Source: Kribbella antibiotica (GTDB lineage: Bacteria > Actinomycetota > Actinomycetes > Propionibacteriales > Kribbellaceae). Taken from it: a stretch of 40,057 bases of DNA. Positions 7,201 through 15,430 of this stretch are shown here, piece after piece (the first letter of the stretch is position 1; each line of letters opens with the position of its first letter). The translations under genes were made by a program, and so were the position numbers. The notes below the pieces were generated by a model that saw only the letters and a list, made by a program, of their open reading frames with translations, had not been told where the DNA came from and did not search any database. The stretch covers positions 1 through 40,057 of the forward strand of contig NZ_SMKX01000069.1 in assembly GCF_004349055.1 (NCBI RefSeq). Reading direction: 5' to 3'.

Positions 7201-10200
7201 CAGGTCATAAGGATCGAGCCGCAGCACGTCACACGTCAGATCGAGCACCGCGTCCAGCGACTCGCGATACCGCTCCGCCGACACCTCGTCGCCCGACAGC
7301 GACCCGGCCTGCGCCAGGTAGTCCGCGTCGACCGAATGCGTCTCTTCCGGCAGCGCGAACGGCGATTCCTCGTCCGCGTTCTCGTCCACCGCAGCGACCT
7401 CGGCCACCTCGGCCGGCGGGTCCAGCGGGATCCGCTTCACCGCGGCGCTCGACGGCGCAAACCCAACCGCCTGCGCCCGGGCAACCCGCTCGAACGCACT
7501 CACAGACCCTCGTACGACGCCCTCCGCCGCCGTCGCCGGCGCAGCAGACGCGGTGTCGACCGGGTGGTGCACCCGACGGAACGGGTACGTCGGCAACGGC
7601 ACTCGACCGCCGAACGCGTACACCTTCGACCACGTGATCTCGGTGCCCTGCTCGTACAGCTCGGCGAGCCCGTTCATCGTCGCCAGCACCGGGTCCTGCC
7701 CGAGGCGCTGCGCCGGAATCCAGGTGCTGTTCGGCGCGATCCGTCGTCCCGCCGGGCTCAGCACGGCGTCGGGCCCGAGCTCCAAGAACCGTCGGCACCC
7801 GGCCGCGGTCACTGCCTCGACGGCATCCCCGAACAGCACGGGCTGCCGCAGCTGACCGACGAGGTAGTCGCCGTCCAGCACAGTCCCGGACTCGAGCAAC
7901 TCACCCGACCAGCTCGACACCATCGGCGTCCGCAGCGGCTTCAGCGTGATCCCGCGGACGATCGTCGCGAAGTCCGCCAGGATCGGATCCACCAGCGAAC
8001 TGTGGAACGCCCGATCGACATCCAGTCGCTGCCAAGCCACCTGCAGCTGATCCAGCTGCTCGGCGAGCTGCCCGACGATCACCTCGGACCCGGTCAGCAC
8101 GAACGACTGCGGACCGTTGCCTGCGGCAATCTCCACACCGGAGCTCTGTGCCAGCTCACGAACCCGATCCGCGTCCGCGCGCACCGACACCATCGCGCCC
8201 GGCGCCGTCCCACGCTGCATCAGCTCACCGCGCTTGGCCGTCAGCCGCACACCGTCGGCCAGCGACAACGCCTCGGCCACGCACAGAGCGGCGTACTCGC
8301 CGACACTGTGACCGACCACGAGCGCGGGCTGCACGCCGAACGACTGCCAGAGCCGCGCGAGGGCGAGCTCGAAGGCGAAGAGCGCCGGCTGAGCGGTCTC
8401 GGTCGGCCAGACGCCTTCCGCCTGACCGGCCGGGGTGAGCAGGAGGTCGAGCAGGCTGCCGCCGGTCTCCTCGGCGTACACGCGGTCGCACTCGTCGAGG
8501 ACTGAACGGAAGACCGGGAAGCGCGCGGCCAGGCCGGCCGCCATACCGCGACGGGCCGCGCCTTGGCCAGTGAATGCATAGCCGAGCGGGCCGGGGCCGC
8601 CACGCGGGATCTCAGTCGCCTGGGCCGAGCCGAGTGCGTCGACGAGCTCGGCTTCCGTTGCACCCGCGACCGCGATGCGGTGGCGGTGGGCCGGTCGGCC
8701 TAGCGCCGCCGTACCGGCGAGGTCGATGAGTCGGTGGCCGGTGCCCTCTTCCAAGTCGGCGCGATAGAGCTCGACGAGGTCGGTGAGGGCGTCGGGGTCA
8801 GGCGCGGACAGCGGCAGTACGACGGGACCGTCGTCACCGCGGCGGACCTGGCGCGGCGGCTCCTCCAGGATCACGAGCGCGTTGGCACCGCCCGCGTCGA
8901 GGGCGCTGACGCCGGCGCGCAACGTCGTACCGGCTTGCCAGTCGCGCGCATCGGTCGCGACCACGAACGGACTGCCGTCGAGGCCGAGCTCAGGGTTCGG
9001 CTCGGTGTAGTTGATCGTCGGAACCAGCGTCCGGTGCTGCAGCATCAGGATGGTCTTGATCAGACCGGCCATGCCGGAGGCGCTGTCGAGGTGACCGATG
9101 TTCGGCTTGACCGAACCGATCGTGCAGAACCCGACCTCGTCGGTGTGCCGGCGCAGCGCGGTCGTGAGCGCGTGCACCTCGGCTGCGTCAGCAGTGATGC
9201 TGCCGATCGCGTTCGCCTCGAGGTAGCTCAGGGAGTCGGCGGCGAATCCGGCGCGTTCGAGCGCACGCTCGATCAGTGTCTGGTTGCCACTCGCCGTCTC
9301 GTCGTTGCTGACCGCGGTGCCGCGGATGACGGCGTACACGGTGTCTCCGTCGGCGACGGCCTGGTCGAGACGCTTCAGCAGTACGGCGGCGACGCCGTTG
9401 CCGCCGACCGTGCCATCAGCGGCCGCGTCGAAGGCGCGGACGTGGCCGGACGGGGACAGGATCGACTCAGGCGACGGCTGGTAACTCGTTGCCTGCGGCA
9501 CCTGTACGGCGGATGCGCCCGCCAGCGCGAGGTCTGCGTCGCCGGAGCGAAGCGCCTGGCAGGCCAGGTGAACCGCGACGAGGGAGGAAGACCAGGCCGA
9601 CTGAACGCCGATCGCCGGTCCGGTGAGGCCGAGGCGGTAGCCGACGCGGGCAGCGAGTGAGTCACGCGCCTGCGGCTGGCGGTTGTAGAGGTTCATGCCC
9701 GAGCCGGCGAAGACGCCTACCCGGTTGGTCGTGCCGCCGTAGCCGGCGTGTTCGAGCGCCTGGTGACACACCTCGAGGAACAGCCGCTGAGCCGGGTCCA
9801 TCAACTCGGCCTCACGGTCGCTCAACCCGAAGAACTTCGCGTCGAACGACTCAACGTGCTCGAGCACGCCGCTGACCGCTAGCGCGCCGTCGCCTTGGCC
9901 GACCTCGTCGGCTGTGAACCGCCGTACGCTCTCGACGCCGCCGACCAGGTTGTCCCAGAACTGCTCCAGCGTCTCCGCTCCCGGGAACCGGCCAGCGAGA
10001 CCGACGACAGCGACCGGCTCAACCGACGCGGCCTTAACAGGAGGCTTGTCTGCAACTGGCTCGCGCTTCGCGGTCGGCAACTGCGCCGCAGTAGGCGCCT
10101 GCACAAGCGCCGTCTCCGCTGGCTGCTGCTCGACGGACAGTACGGCGACAGCTTCCGTGGGCTCCTGCTCGTCAGCAGGCGATTCAGACGTGTCCACGTC

Positions 10201-13200
10201 GGACTCGGTGGCGACCGCAGGCTCGTCCGTGTCGGGCTGGTCGGCGGGCGTCTCCGCGGCAGGTGGTGCCACCTCGACAAGCAGGTCGGTGACCTGCTCG
10301 TCTTCCAGCTGGGCGTCCGTAACCGTGCCAGCTGCTTGTAGAGCGTCGGCGAGCGCGGTGATGAGCTCAGCGGGATCAGACGCGGCAGCAGCTGCCCGCA
10401 CGTCAGCACGGTCGGCAGCGGCGGTTTCCTGAGCGTCCGCGGCGGCGGGCGCCTCTGGCGTCGTACCGGGGGTGGGCTCTTGCGCGTCGACAAGGTCGGC
10501 GGACGCAGGCGCGTCCGGTGTGGCGTCGGTAGGTGCCGCCGGAGCCTCGGCGGAAGCAGCCACGGGCTCGACCGGCGCGGGCGCCTCCGACTCTGCTTCG
10601 AGGGGCTCGTCGGGTGTCGCTTCAGCAGCGGCGAGGGGCTCGGCGGTAGCGGCGACGGGCTCATCCGACACGGCGACCGGATCGCCGGACTCAGCGACCG
10701 ACTCGCTGGGCTCGGAAGCGGGCTCGCTGGGCTCGGTGGAGGCTTCAGCCTCCGGCGTCTCTTCCGCCGCGAGCGCCTGCTCGGCGGGCTCGGAGAGCTC
10801 AGCTACAGCCGCTTCGTCGATCGGTGCTGCCGCAGGGGCGATCTCGTCTGCTTGGTGATCGGCGGGCGCGGCCACGGGCCCGCCGCCAGCAACGGCGTCG
10901 GACACTACGTGCTCGTCGGCTGAGGCGGAGCCCTCGGCTGCGGCGCTGTCGTCGAGTGCGGCGCTGTCGTCGAGTGCGGTCTCGACGGAAGCAGGTGGCT
11001 CGTCGACCGACGCGGTGGCGCCCACAGGTGCGGTCTCGACGGAAGCTGATGCCACGTCGGCCGGAACGGCACCCGCGGTTACCGACTCGGCGGGAGCGGC
11101 TTGCTCGTCGGCTGGGGTCGTGTCCGTAGGGGTGGAGTCAGCGGAAGCTGCTACGGCTTCAGCTGGGGTGGCACCCGCGGGCATGGACTCGGCGGGAGCT
11201 GTTGTCTCGTTGACCGGAACGGCATCCGCGGGGGTGGACTCGGCGGAGACGGTTGACGCGTCTGCGTGCGGGACCGCGGAGGGCAGCGTCTGCAGGTCGG
11301 AATCGGCGGCGTCGACCGACTCGACCTCGGTGTCGCCGACGGCGAGGTCTGCGGGAGTCGACGGTTCAACGGCGTCAGCCGAGTCGATCGGAGCATCGGT
11401 CGGGTCATCGGCGGTGTCGCTGACGGCAGCGGGCTTGTCGAGGGCCAACGGCTCGCCAGCGGTGTCGGCCGGATCGGGCTCGGCATCCCCCACGACGAGG
11501 TCTTCGGGGGTCGACGACTCGAGAACGCCGATGGCGTCGGCAGGCTCAAGCGTCGCGCCGACCGGATCGGTCGGTGCACTGTCGACAGCAGCAGGCTCGT
11601 CGACGGCCGACGGCTCGGACTCGTCAACAGCCGACGCTTCGGAGGGGTCGGTATCAGCCTCGGCTGGTACGACGATGATGTCGCCAAGGGCGGCGGGCTT
11701 GTTGAGGGCCGACGGCTCGTCGGTGGGTTCGGTCGCGGTGTCGGCCGGAATGGGCTCGACATCCCCGACGACGAGGTCTTCGGGGGTCGACGACTCGAGA
11801 ACACCGGTGGCGTCGACAGCCTCAGGCGCCTCGTCGGCCGGATCGGCCGGTGCACTGTCGTCCGCAGCAGGCTCGTCGACAGCCGACGGCTCGGGCTCGT
11901 CAGTGTGCTCGGTCGCGGTGTCGGTCGGCTCAAGCGCGGAGGCACCGACCGCGAGATCGTCGAGAGACGACGATTCAATCGCGTCGGTGGGATCGATGGA
12001 CTCTGCTGCGGCGTTAACAGGGACGGGCTCGCCAGCCGCAGGCTCATCGAGGGCGGGCTCGCCAAGCACAGGCTCGTCGACAGCCGACTCACCAAGAGCA
12101 GCCTCGTCGACAGCGGGTTCGTCAAGCGCCAACTCGTCGACAGCAGGCTCATCAACGGCGGACTCGTTGACAGCCAGCTCGTTGAGGGCGGGCTCGTCGA
12201 GGGCGGGCTCGCCGAGGGTTGACGGGGCGGATGCGATCGCGGAGTCAGGCTCGGCGTCCAACTGGTTCTTGGTGGCGTCGGCGGGCTCTTCGAGGGCGGA
12301 CGAGTCTGGGGTGTCCGCGGACTCGGTCGGCTCGGTCGTGGCGTCGCCGACGGCGAGGTCTTCGGGGGTAGCCGGATCCAGCGCATCAGCAGGGGTGACG
12401 GCCTCTGCCGTCGTGTCGCTGACAGCTGCGGGCTCGGCGGGCGCCGAGGGGGAGCTGGCCGAGTCGATCGCGGCACCGGGCTCGTCAAGGGTCGACGGCG
12501 TGCCGAGGGTAGGCCGTTGCGGCGGGGTGGGGATGGATTGCTGGAGAGTCCGCTGCCAGGCCAACCGGACGGTCGGGAGCTCGGTGGTGCGCTCGCCGGC
12601 CTCCAGCTCTTCCGCGGAGATCTGGGTGTCGGCGGTCGCCGACTCGGGGCCTTCGCCGGTGGGGCCGGAGTACGAGGTGGCGCCGGCTGGTTCTACGTAC
12701 GGGTGGGGCGCGGTTTCGAGGGTGCCGTCCAGCCAGCGTTGCTTCAGCAGGGGGCGGAGGATTTTTCCGCCGGGGGTGGTCGGGAAGTCGCGGCGCGGGA
12801 CGCCGACGACCTCCGCCACCAATTGCAAGCGTGTCTGGATGAGGCTGCGGATCGCCTGGTCCATGCCGGGGATGGAGTCCGGCGTCAGGGCGTAGAAGAC
12901 GACCAGACGATCGGTGCCCGACTCAACGTCGGGGACGGCGCAGGCGGCGACGAGACCTTGCTCGGCGCCGACGACCGTAGCCGCCACTGCCTCGATGTCG
13001 TGCGCGTAGTAGAGGGTGCCGCGCATGATGATGCGCTCGCTGTCGCGGCCGGTGATGACGACCTGGCCGCCGGTGATGAAGCCCTGGTCACCCGTCGACA
13101 GCCACTTGCGCATCGGCCAGTTGCCGACCGGGAACGCGTCGCGGTCGGCTTCCAGGTTGCCGAGATAGCCGGGCGTGACGCGGGCAGAGGCGATCTGCAG

Positions 13201-14469
13201 CTGGCCGATCCGGCCCTCGGGCAGTACGGCGCCATTCGGTGCCACGATGCGGACCGTCGTACCGGGGGCCGGAGCACCGACCGAAACCAGGCTCAAGACA
13301 CCCGGCGCCTCGGCGCGAGTCTTGCCGGGGCGCGCGACGGCGACCTTGCCGGAGGACGGGCGCTGGTCGACCCACTCGACGATGCCGGTCGGTGGGACGC
13401 GGACGCGGTGCACGTTCGGGGTCAAACCCGGCCGGGCGAAGGTGATGCCGGTGACGGTCTCGGTCATGCCCCAGGCGGCGACGAAGGTCTCCGGTACGAC
13501 GCCGAAGCGGTTCGTCAGCCGGAGGAACTCGGTCATCACGGGGACGGTGATCTGCTCGCCGCCGCTGACCAGGCTGCGCAGGGCGGAGAGGTCCCAGTGC
13601 CGGTCCGGCTCCCCCGCGATCGCCTGGGTTGTCAGCCGGTAGCCGAAGTTGGGCGACCAGGAGTGGTTGACGCGGTGCTGGTCCATCAGGTCGAGCCAGC
13701 GCAGCGGGTCGGCGAGCACCCAGGCGGTGTTCACGTGGATGTTGGTGCAGCCGGTGAAGACGGGCAGCAGGTGGTAGAGCAGGAACGCGCCGCTCTGGTC
13801 GAGCGGCAGCCAGTTCAGCGTGGTCTGCCCGGGGCGGACCGGGAGCATCGCGGGGGTGCCCGCCGCGAACTCGACCAGACCGCGATGCGTCAGCTGCACG
13901 ATCTTCGGCGAACCGGTGCTGCCGGAAGACAGCATCAGTACGGCGACATCATCCGCGGCCGGACGGTGGAATTCGTTCGTCGGCTCGTGGCCGGCGAGCG
14001 CATCCGGGTCGAGCACCGGCAGGCCGAGGTCGTCGGGCAGATCCGACGGACGGCCGATCAGAACGGTCCAGCCGAGGAGGTCGGTGACGGCACGCAGGCG
14101 CTCGCGGCCGGCCTCGGTGCGGTCGCCCTCCGGCGACGGCGCCAGCAGCAGCGGGCGGATGCCGCCCAGCGTGCAGGCCCAGAACGCGGCGAAGAACCCG
14201 ACCGGCTCGGTGCAGTGCACGACTGCGGGATCTCCAGCCCGTACGCCGTTCGCTCGCAGGCCGGCGAGGATCCGCGCAGCCAGCTCGAGCAGCGTCGGGA
14301 AATCGAGCTTCGTCTCGCGCCCGTCGGGCCCGATCTCGACCACACCGGCACCGCTGAAGTCGCGGGCCGCGCGCAGCAGCGCACTCGGCAGATCGCGCGG
14401 ATACCCGGCGGGAATCATCAAGGCCGGCCCGGTACTGATCGCCGGCCGGTCGGCACTGCTCCTCACCAC
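4252..14469 (-). CDS. giant PKS/NRPS-like megaprotein with degenerate active sites
   Basis: A single unbroken frame of 3,405 residues. Domains, with approximate residues: FAAL/AMP-ligase loading domain 20-590 (SSGSTGSPK about 178; K of GGKILR about 568 present); acidic Ala/Glu/Pro/Ser/Asp linker 655-1480; ketosynthase 1483-1890; acyltransferase 1925-2245 (GHSVGE, S2055, and AFHS, a malonyl-type signature); ACP 2400-2470; C-terminal half of a condensation domain 2665-2870; adenylation domain 2910-3405. Key losses: KS active-site Cys is Trp (W1626, SAWSSS), KS HGTGT reads NAIGS (N1753 for His), ACP reads LGGTAESM (A2436 in the phosphopantetheine-Ser position), the C domain lacks its HHxxxDG half, the A10 Lys is Arg (R3391, NGRLDR), and no PCP or thioesterase follows. 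Only KS H1793 (NIGH) remains of the KS triad. The chosen start is the GTG at 14469; an internal ATG at residue 18 is an alternative. No biosynthetic partners are adjacent. It may be a pseudoenzyme scaffold, a trans-acting loader, or an early-decay relic. Confidence 0.85.
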   Translation of the reverse strand: MVRSSADRPAISTGPALMIPAGYPRDLPSALLRAARDFSGAGVVEIGPDGRETKLDFPTLLELAARILAGLRANGVRAGDPAVVHCTEPVGFFAAFWACTLGGIRPLLLAPSPEGDRTEAGRERLRAVTDLLGWTVLIGRPSDLPDDLGLPVLDPDALAGHEPTNEFHRPAADDVAVLMLSSGSTGSPKIVQLTHRGLVEFAAGTPAMLPVRPGQTTLNWLPLDQSGAFLLYHLLPVFTGCTNIHVNTAWVLADPLRWLDLMDQHRVNHSWSPNFGYRLTTQAIAGEPDRHWDLSALRSLVSGGEQITVPVMTEFLRLTNRFGVVPETFVAAWGMTETVTGITFARPGLTPNVHRVRVPPTGIVEWVDQRPSSGKVAVARPGKTRAEAPGVLSLVSVGAPAPGTTVRIVAPNGAVLPEGRIGQLQIASARVTPGYLGNLEADRDAFPVGNWPMRKWLSTGDQGFITGGQVVITGRDSERIIMRGTLYYAHDIEAVAATVVGAEQGLVAACAVPDVESGTDRLVVFYALTPDSIPGMDQAIRSLIQTRLQLVAEVVGVPRRDFPTTPGGKILRPLLKQRWLDGTLETAPHPYVEPAGATSYSGPTGEGPESATADTQISAEELEAGERTTELPTVRLAWQRTLQQSIPTPPQRPTLGTPSTLDEPGAAIDSASSPSAPAEPAAVSDTTAEAVTPADALDPATPEDLAVGDATTEPTESADTPDSSALEEPADATKNQLDAEPDSAIASAPSTLGEPALDEPALNELAVNESAVDEPAVDELALDEPAVDEAALGESAVDEPVLGEPALDEPAAGEPVPVNAAAESIDPTDAIESSSLDDLAVGASALEPTDTATEHTDEPEPSAVDEPAADDSAPADPADEAPEAVDATGVLESSTPEDLVVGDVEPIPADTATEPTDEPSALNKPAALGDIIVVPAEADTDPSEASAVDESEPSAVDEPAAVDSAPTDPVGATLEPADAIGVLESSTPEDLVVGDAEPDPADTAGEPLALDKPAAVSDTADDPTDAPIDSADAVEPSTPADLAVGDTEVESVDAADSDLQTLPSAVPHADASTVSAESTPADAVPVNETTAPAESMPAGATPAEAVAASADSTPTDTTPADEQAAPAESVTAGAVPADVASASVETAPVGATASVDEPPASVETALDDSAALDDSAAAEGSASADEHVVSDAVAGGGPVAAPADHQADEIAPAAAPIDEAAVAELSEPAEQALAAEETPEAEASTEPSEPASEPSESVAESGDPVAVSDEPVAATAEPLAAAEATPDEPLEAESEAPAPVEPVAASAEAPAAPTDATPDAPASADLVDAQEPTPGTTPEAPAAADAQETAAADRADVRAAAAASDPAELITALADALQAAGTVTDAQLEDEQVTDLLVEVAPPAAETPADQPDTDEPAVATESDVDTSESPADEQEPTEAVAVLSVEQQPAETALVQAPTAAQLPTAKREPVADKPPVKAASVEPVAVVGLAGRFPGAETLEQFWDNLVGGVESVRRFTADEVGQGDGALAVSGVLEHVESFDAKFFGLSDREAELMDPAQRLFLEVCHQALEHAGYGGTTNRVGVFAGSGMNLYNRQPQARDSLAARVGYRLGLTGPAIGVQSAWSSSLVAVHLACQALRSGDADLALAGASAVQVPQATSYQPSPESILSPSGHVRAFDAAADGTVGGNGVAAVLLKRLDQAVADGDTVYAVIRGTAVSNDETASGNQTLIERALERAGFAADSLSYLEANAIGSITADAAEVHALTTALRRHTDEVGFCTIGSVKPNIGHLDSASGMAGLIKTILMLQHRTLVPTINYTEPNPELGLDGSPFVVATDARDWQAGTTLRAGVSALDAGGANALVILEEPPRQVRRGDDGPVVLPLSAPDPDALTDLVELYRADLEEGTGHRLIDLAGTAALGRPAHRHRIAVAGATEAELVDALGSAQATEIPRGGPGPLGYAFTGQGAARRGMAAGLAARFPVFRSVLDECDRVYAEETGGSLLDLLLTPAGQAEGVWPTETAQPALFAFELALARLWQSFGVQPALVVGHSVGEYAALCVAEALSLADGVRLTAKRGELMQRGTAPGAMVSVRADADRVRELAQSSGVEIAAGNGPQSFVLTGSEVIVGQLAEQLDQLQVAWQRLDVDRAFHSSLVDPILADFATIVRGITLKPLRTPMVSSWSGELLESGTVLDGDYLVGQLRQPVLFGDAVEAVTAAGCRRFLELGPDAVLSPAGRRIAPNSTWIPAQRLGQDPVLATMNGLAELYEQGTEITWSKVYAFGGRVPLPTYPFRRVHHPVDTASAAPATAAEGVVRGSVSAFERVARAQAVGFAPSSAAVKRIPLDPPAEVAEVAAVDENADEESPFALPEETHSVDADYLAQAGSLSGDEVSAERYRESLDAVLDLTCDVLRLDPYDLTVDHTFAELGGTAESMAPVIDRINEQFSVELSAETLFSSYTTPHKLATAVAVQTTRADDESNEVAETPVQEEETTPVEEPVEIAVAEVETEAEPDEPAGEPDSRVALAVLGTGLAELAARVEEAATATSAADLPNSGVAALMSQQLRVAGQLVDGVTKLMREQLSLLSEVTPEPEKVATDATESAEDETPAPTATEDAAPADEPAPERTVVPVEYSDGRTGELRRVVIEGEMAPALGGRRRDVGYWQVALAGAEPLVLPADGGRRAEVASVKLELEDELGDAVFVFSRERKVSPLMTMLAAVGTVLGRFAAQDDVTIGSALIRPQGDTTAAVRRALPIRIDLSGEPDLGELAHRVRDVTTGAFDHAGTDLAILQRDPLFQVLVEFEDGDDDLPEPLDLRLRLTHHGAGITCTADYRAGLFHRSTIDRLLNYLQAVLRRATAEPRLRLPQLMMPIAADLEALRKLEGDLEPVGPIGRGRRDAVVAGELSALHTLFEQQVARTPDAVALIQGERELTYAELERRANAVAWQLADLGVKPGELVAVRVARGTELVVAVLAVLKSGAAYLPLDPGVPESRWAFMTNDASAVALVGDDAALADRLGLRLVPVAGVDGDSRAQQAPPVQAAADDVAYCIYTSGSNGNPKGVLVPHRGPVNLVRHYLRTRSSLRTLQWTSFGFDVHVQEMFTALASGSALVLIGEDDRYDPDAVISALRDHGVERLFMAFSPLTALLATMRKLPELPALREIVAGGEAMVLTHKVRDFLDAHPECRLYNEYGPVEASIVTTIHEVDPTEDRPSIGRPIDGVAVRLLDQVGRPVPVGGVGEIHLGGAAVAQGYLGRPDETETAFVPDPAHPGGRLYRSRDLGRWRPDGTLEYLGRADDQVKIRGHRVEPGETEHVLACQTGVIDAVVIAISDHGGDTCLIGYVVLEDSDPTVLARLMLDLGKELPIYLVPADLIPIEELPLDDNGRLDRTRLPEPEWLRP
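12025..12213 (-). repeat. 15-bp tandem coding repeat (pentapeptide D/N/G-E-x-A-V/L)
   Basis: Inside the megaprotein linker, residues 753-815 consist of about 12.6 tandem pentapeptides of the form (D/N/G)E(P/L/S/A)A(V/L), such as DEPAL, NELAV, DEPAV, GESAV and DEPVL. This corresponds to a 15-bp DNA period. It differs from the A(D/N)Lxx rule of pentapeptide-repeat proteins. It is probably a flexible acidic spacer grown by slippage. Confidence 0.85.
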
Positions 14470-14847
14470 GCCCGCGTCACCACCAAGGAAACGTCAGCGG
14501 GAGCGGGAGCGATCGCCAAGGCGCGAGTCGGTCGATGACCCACGGACAAGCGCCTCCCCACTGGACGGAGCCGGGCAAAGGGCATACCCGTCTCGCTCTC
14601 ACCGACACGTTGCCCCGTAATTCGGACCGTCGGACCGATGCGGTGACCAGGCGGACCCGGTGCGTCATCGTGCCGACCGACAGCCGTGAACCCTACCAGC
14701 CGTTCCGGCCCCGGCAGGAGCCAGTTCCGGACAGCAAAGAGTTAAGAATTCCACGACCCTGCCGACACCATGACAACGAGTGTCGGACGACGGAGATACG
14801 CCACCGTGATGAAACGGAGATCGGCGCGGGAGGAGCGACGAACGGGG
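14470..14847. other. gene-free region upstream of the megasynthase gene
   Basis: 378 bases without a convincing gene, between the megasynthase start and tRNA-Val. It should hold the megasynthase promoter, but no clear -35/-10 pair stands out. Seen: a tandem CGGACCGTCGGACCG near 14625-14640, and CGACAC/GTGTCG arms around 14761-14785. Confidence 0.5.
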
Positions 14848-14921
14848 TGGGCTGTGAGGGACTCGAACCCCCGACCCCCTCGGTGTAAACGAGGTGCTCT
14901 AACCAACTGAGCTAACAGCCC
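14848..14921 (-). tRNA. tRNA-Val (anticodon UAC)
   Basis: Read on the minus strand, a complete cloverleaf: acceptor GGGCTGT with ACAGCCC, D-arm GCTC...GAGC, anticodon stem CCTCG/CGAGG around loop TTTACAC (anticodon TAC, decoding GUA), a five-base variable loop, and T-arm GGGGG-TTCGAGT-CCCTC with one G-U pair. Discriminator A is at 14848. The 3' CCA is not encoded. It stands alone between the megasynthase and the ahpE operon. tRNA genes are common integration sites, but no integrase or duplicated tRNA end is seen. Confidence 0.96.
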
Positions 14922-14964
14922 TTACGACGGCAGACCGTATCACTTTCGGGGCCTTGAAGCCGCA

Positions 14965-15429
14965 TCACTTTCGACGTGTCAACGCCGAAAGTGCCTCTGC
15001 GTAGTCGTCCGGATTTCGTGCTTCGGGCATCGCGTTCAGCACCGACCACCGGATCACCCCGGCCGCGTCGATCACGAAGGTGCCGCGCCGGGCACACCCT
15101 CGCTCGGCATCGAACACGCCGTACGACGACGCGATGGCGCCGTGCGGCCAGAAGTCGGTGAGCAGGCTGAAGCCGAGCTCCTGGTGGTCCGCGTACGCCC
15201 GCAGTGTGAACAGCGGGTCGCACGAGATCGCCAGGAACTGCGCCGACGCGAGCAGCTCCGGCCGGTCCCGTAGTGCCGTCAGCTCACTCGTGCAGACCCC
15301 GCTGAAGGCATACGGATAGAACACCAGCACGACGGGATGTCCGGCGTACTGACTGAGCCGGATCTCCTCGCCGTGCTGGTTACGCGTACTGAAGTCGGGG
15401 GCCCGGCTGCCGACTGCAGCGATGGTCAC
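14965..15429 (-). CDS. AhpE-type peroxiredoxin
   Basis: Thiol peroxidase that reduces hydrogen peroxide, organic peroxides and peroxynitrite in the cytosol. The 154-residue size matches the family. Peroxidatic Cys is C46 in YPYAFSGVCTSEL (P-x3-T/S-x2-C region). LTDFWPHGAIASSYGVF and RGTFVIDAAGVIRW are close to the mycobacterial AhpE sequence as I remember it. Two further cysteines, C70 (AISCDP) and C112 (RGCARRG), are unusual and might act as resolving residues. The start is the GTG at 15429. The upstream DUF3052 gene ends one base before it (TGA-G-GTG), so the two are translationally coupled. ahpE next to a DUF3052 gene and divergent from aceE matches the order known in Mycobacterium. Confidence 0.9.
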   Translation of the reverse strand: MTIAAVGSRAPDFSTRNQHGEEIRLSQYAGHPVVLVFYPYAFSGVCTSELTALRDRPELLASAQFLAISCDPLFTLRAYADHQELGFSLLTDFWPHGAIASSYGVFDAERGCARRGTFVIDAAGVIRWSVLNAMPEARNPDDYAEALSALTRRK

Positions 15430-15430
15430 C

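Noticed and set aside
5614..8505. Long open frame antisense to the megasynthase (also at 12517-14538 and 11015-12895)
   Set aside because: Rich in Arg/Gly/Val with no recognisable motif; a typical high-GC shadow of the real minus-strand gene, which carries clear domains.
4252..14469. Megasynthase as an ordinary active hybrid PKS/NRPS cluster
   Set aside because: Catalytic residues of KS, ACP and A10 are replaced, the C domain is half missing, and there is no PCP, thioesterase or tailoring gene around it.
14848..14921. tRNA-Val as an attachment site of an integrated element
   Set aside because: No integrase, no duplicated 3' tRNA end and no composition break were found nearby.
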